A DNA stretch of 60,000 nucleotides from Chrysomallon squamiferum (lineage: Eukaryota; Mollusca; Gastropoda; Neomphalida; Peltospiridae): NCBI GenBank assembly GCA_012295275.1, contig CM022675.1, positions 207,740 through 267,739 on the forward strand, written 5' to 3'. The notes beneath the pieces were generated by a model that ran no database searches, had not been told where the DNA came from, and worked only from the letters and a program-made list of their open reading frames with translations. Positions within the stretch are counted from its first letter, which is position 1, and every line of letters begins with the position of its first letter. Positions 59,215 to 60,000 of this stretch are shown here, in pieces. The translations under genes were made by a program, and so were the position numbers.

Positions 59215-60000
59215 TGATGATGATGATAATAACAGAATTTAAACACGTCAGAAATTATTATCACGCTATTAATAATAATAAATAAATAAATAAATATATA
59301 AATAAATAAATAAAAAAATATAAAAAAATATATGAAAATATATAAACATTTTACTTTCTTCGATAATAAATAAGCATATAAATCGCTTAGAATAAATTAT
59401 GTAATATAAATTATTTTCACCTAAGATTTAAATGATTTAATTTTCTCTGAATAATTAGTTTCTGCGAAAAATAAATATTTACATTTTACAACATGAAAAT
59501 TTCCACGTTTTTTTTTTTCACATAATATATAGACATTATGTGTGTGTGTGCACAAATAATATTTATTATTATTATTATTATTAGCAGTAATAGTAGTAGT
59601 AGTAGTAGTAAAATTAGTAGAACAATGTGTGTGTGTGTGCAAATAAAAACGTATCAATGACGTATGTTATATGTTGTAGCGTTATGATGATTTCAAATAT
59701 ATTTTTAGATGTTTTCGTTTCCGTGTTGGATTTTACATTTCCCAAGATCCGCAAAATATACCCTTTCTTTTTTTTCTTTTTTCGTCCCCTCAGAGGAAAA
59801 TGATCACGTGATAATGACAGGTCAGTTACACGGCACAATTTATAGAGAAACTACCATTTTTCTTTTCCTGTTGTTCTTTTTTCCTATTTGCTTTTTTATT
59901 ATTATTATTTTTAAAAATTATTTTTTATTTTATTTTCTTCTTCTTTGGGCGAATGTTTGGGAGTTTTGCTGAAGGGTTTATTTCTCTTTGGAAATTGTTC
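57990..60000. repeat. complex tandem repeat, about two and a half copies, cut by window end
   Basis: Landmarks recur in order. TTTCGTTTTCATGTTC..TTGTACCTTTTCTCAGAATA is at 58,016 and 58,751. CGTATCTTA(C/T)GTGAAACAAT is at 58,228 and 58,911. GATGTTTTCGTTTCCGTGT is at 58,444 and 59,708. AATAATGACAGGTCAG is at 58,531 and 59,810. GAATGTTTGGGAGTTTTGCT is at 58,673 and 59,951. Microsatellites of different length ((TA)n versus (TC)n plus (AAT)n) sit between the landmarks, giving unequal periods of ~0.7 and ~1.27 kb. No protein is recognised. Confidence 0.8.
58957..59044. repeat. (TC)n microsatellite
   Basis: About 44 TC units inside the complex repeat. An (AAT)n/(GAT)n tract follows at 59,138-59,235. 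Confidence 0.95.

Overview
This is nuclear DNA from an animal, most likely a lophotrochozoan and probably a mollusc. The evidence is spliced genes with GT-AG introns, an animal YEATS2 gene, C-type lectin/WSC receptor genes, AT-rich introns and very heavy microsatellite content ((TC)n, (GA)n, (CA)n, (TAG)n, (TTTA)n). I cannot name the species. Most long open frames here are by-products of microsatellites. Coding exons were built by splice-site and phase matching.

Region 1 (1-15,700) holds two tandem copies of a receptor gene, both on the + strand. The layout is signal peptide, first half of a C-type lectin-like domain (CTLD), a WSC domain, second half of the CTLD, a second CTLD, a Thr-rich stalk, a transmembrane helix and a Tyr-rich cytoplasmic tail. 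Copy 1 enters the window part-way, at its second WSC exon. Copy 2 is complete, and its promoter plus signal exon is itself duplicated. As assembled, both copies carry stops or frameshifts, and the lesions differ. A 765-bp hAT-type non-autonomous transposon with an 8-bp target duplication sits in copy 2.

Region 2 (about 15,950-36,700) has no recognisable protein gene. It is a tandem duplication of a ~10-kb unit. Each unit has a left flank with a conserved ~235-bp core, a 40-bp satellite array (8.5 kb and 6.9 kb) and a right flank. A 25-bp inverted repeat brackets each array. Each right flank carries a conserved minus-strand CRE/TATA-like promoter facing into the array, and the left core has a minus-strand AATAAA. 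This is the best candidate for an undescribed system: a pair of satellite-containing transcription units or mobile elements.

Region 3 (37,200-56,700) is an essentially complete YEATS2 gene on the + strand, encoding a YEATS-domain subunit of the ATAC acetyltransferase complex. There are 17 coding exons, or 18 if a 131-nt intron in the big central exon is real, giving about 1,225 residues in continuous phase. A large intron holds a decayed multi-frame repeat-family protein (43.9-46.4 kb). Two other introns hold tandem repeats that copied the upstream exon's 5' splice site. The 3' UTR is a degenerate TTGACA-rich repeat with small recurring hairpins.

Region 4 (56,700-60,000) is intergenic: AT-rich microsatellites and a complex repeat present in about two and a half tandem copies, cut by the window end.
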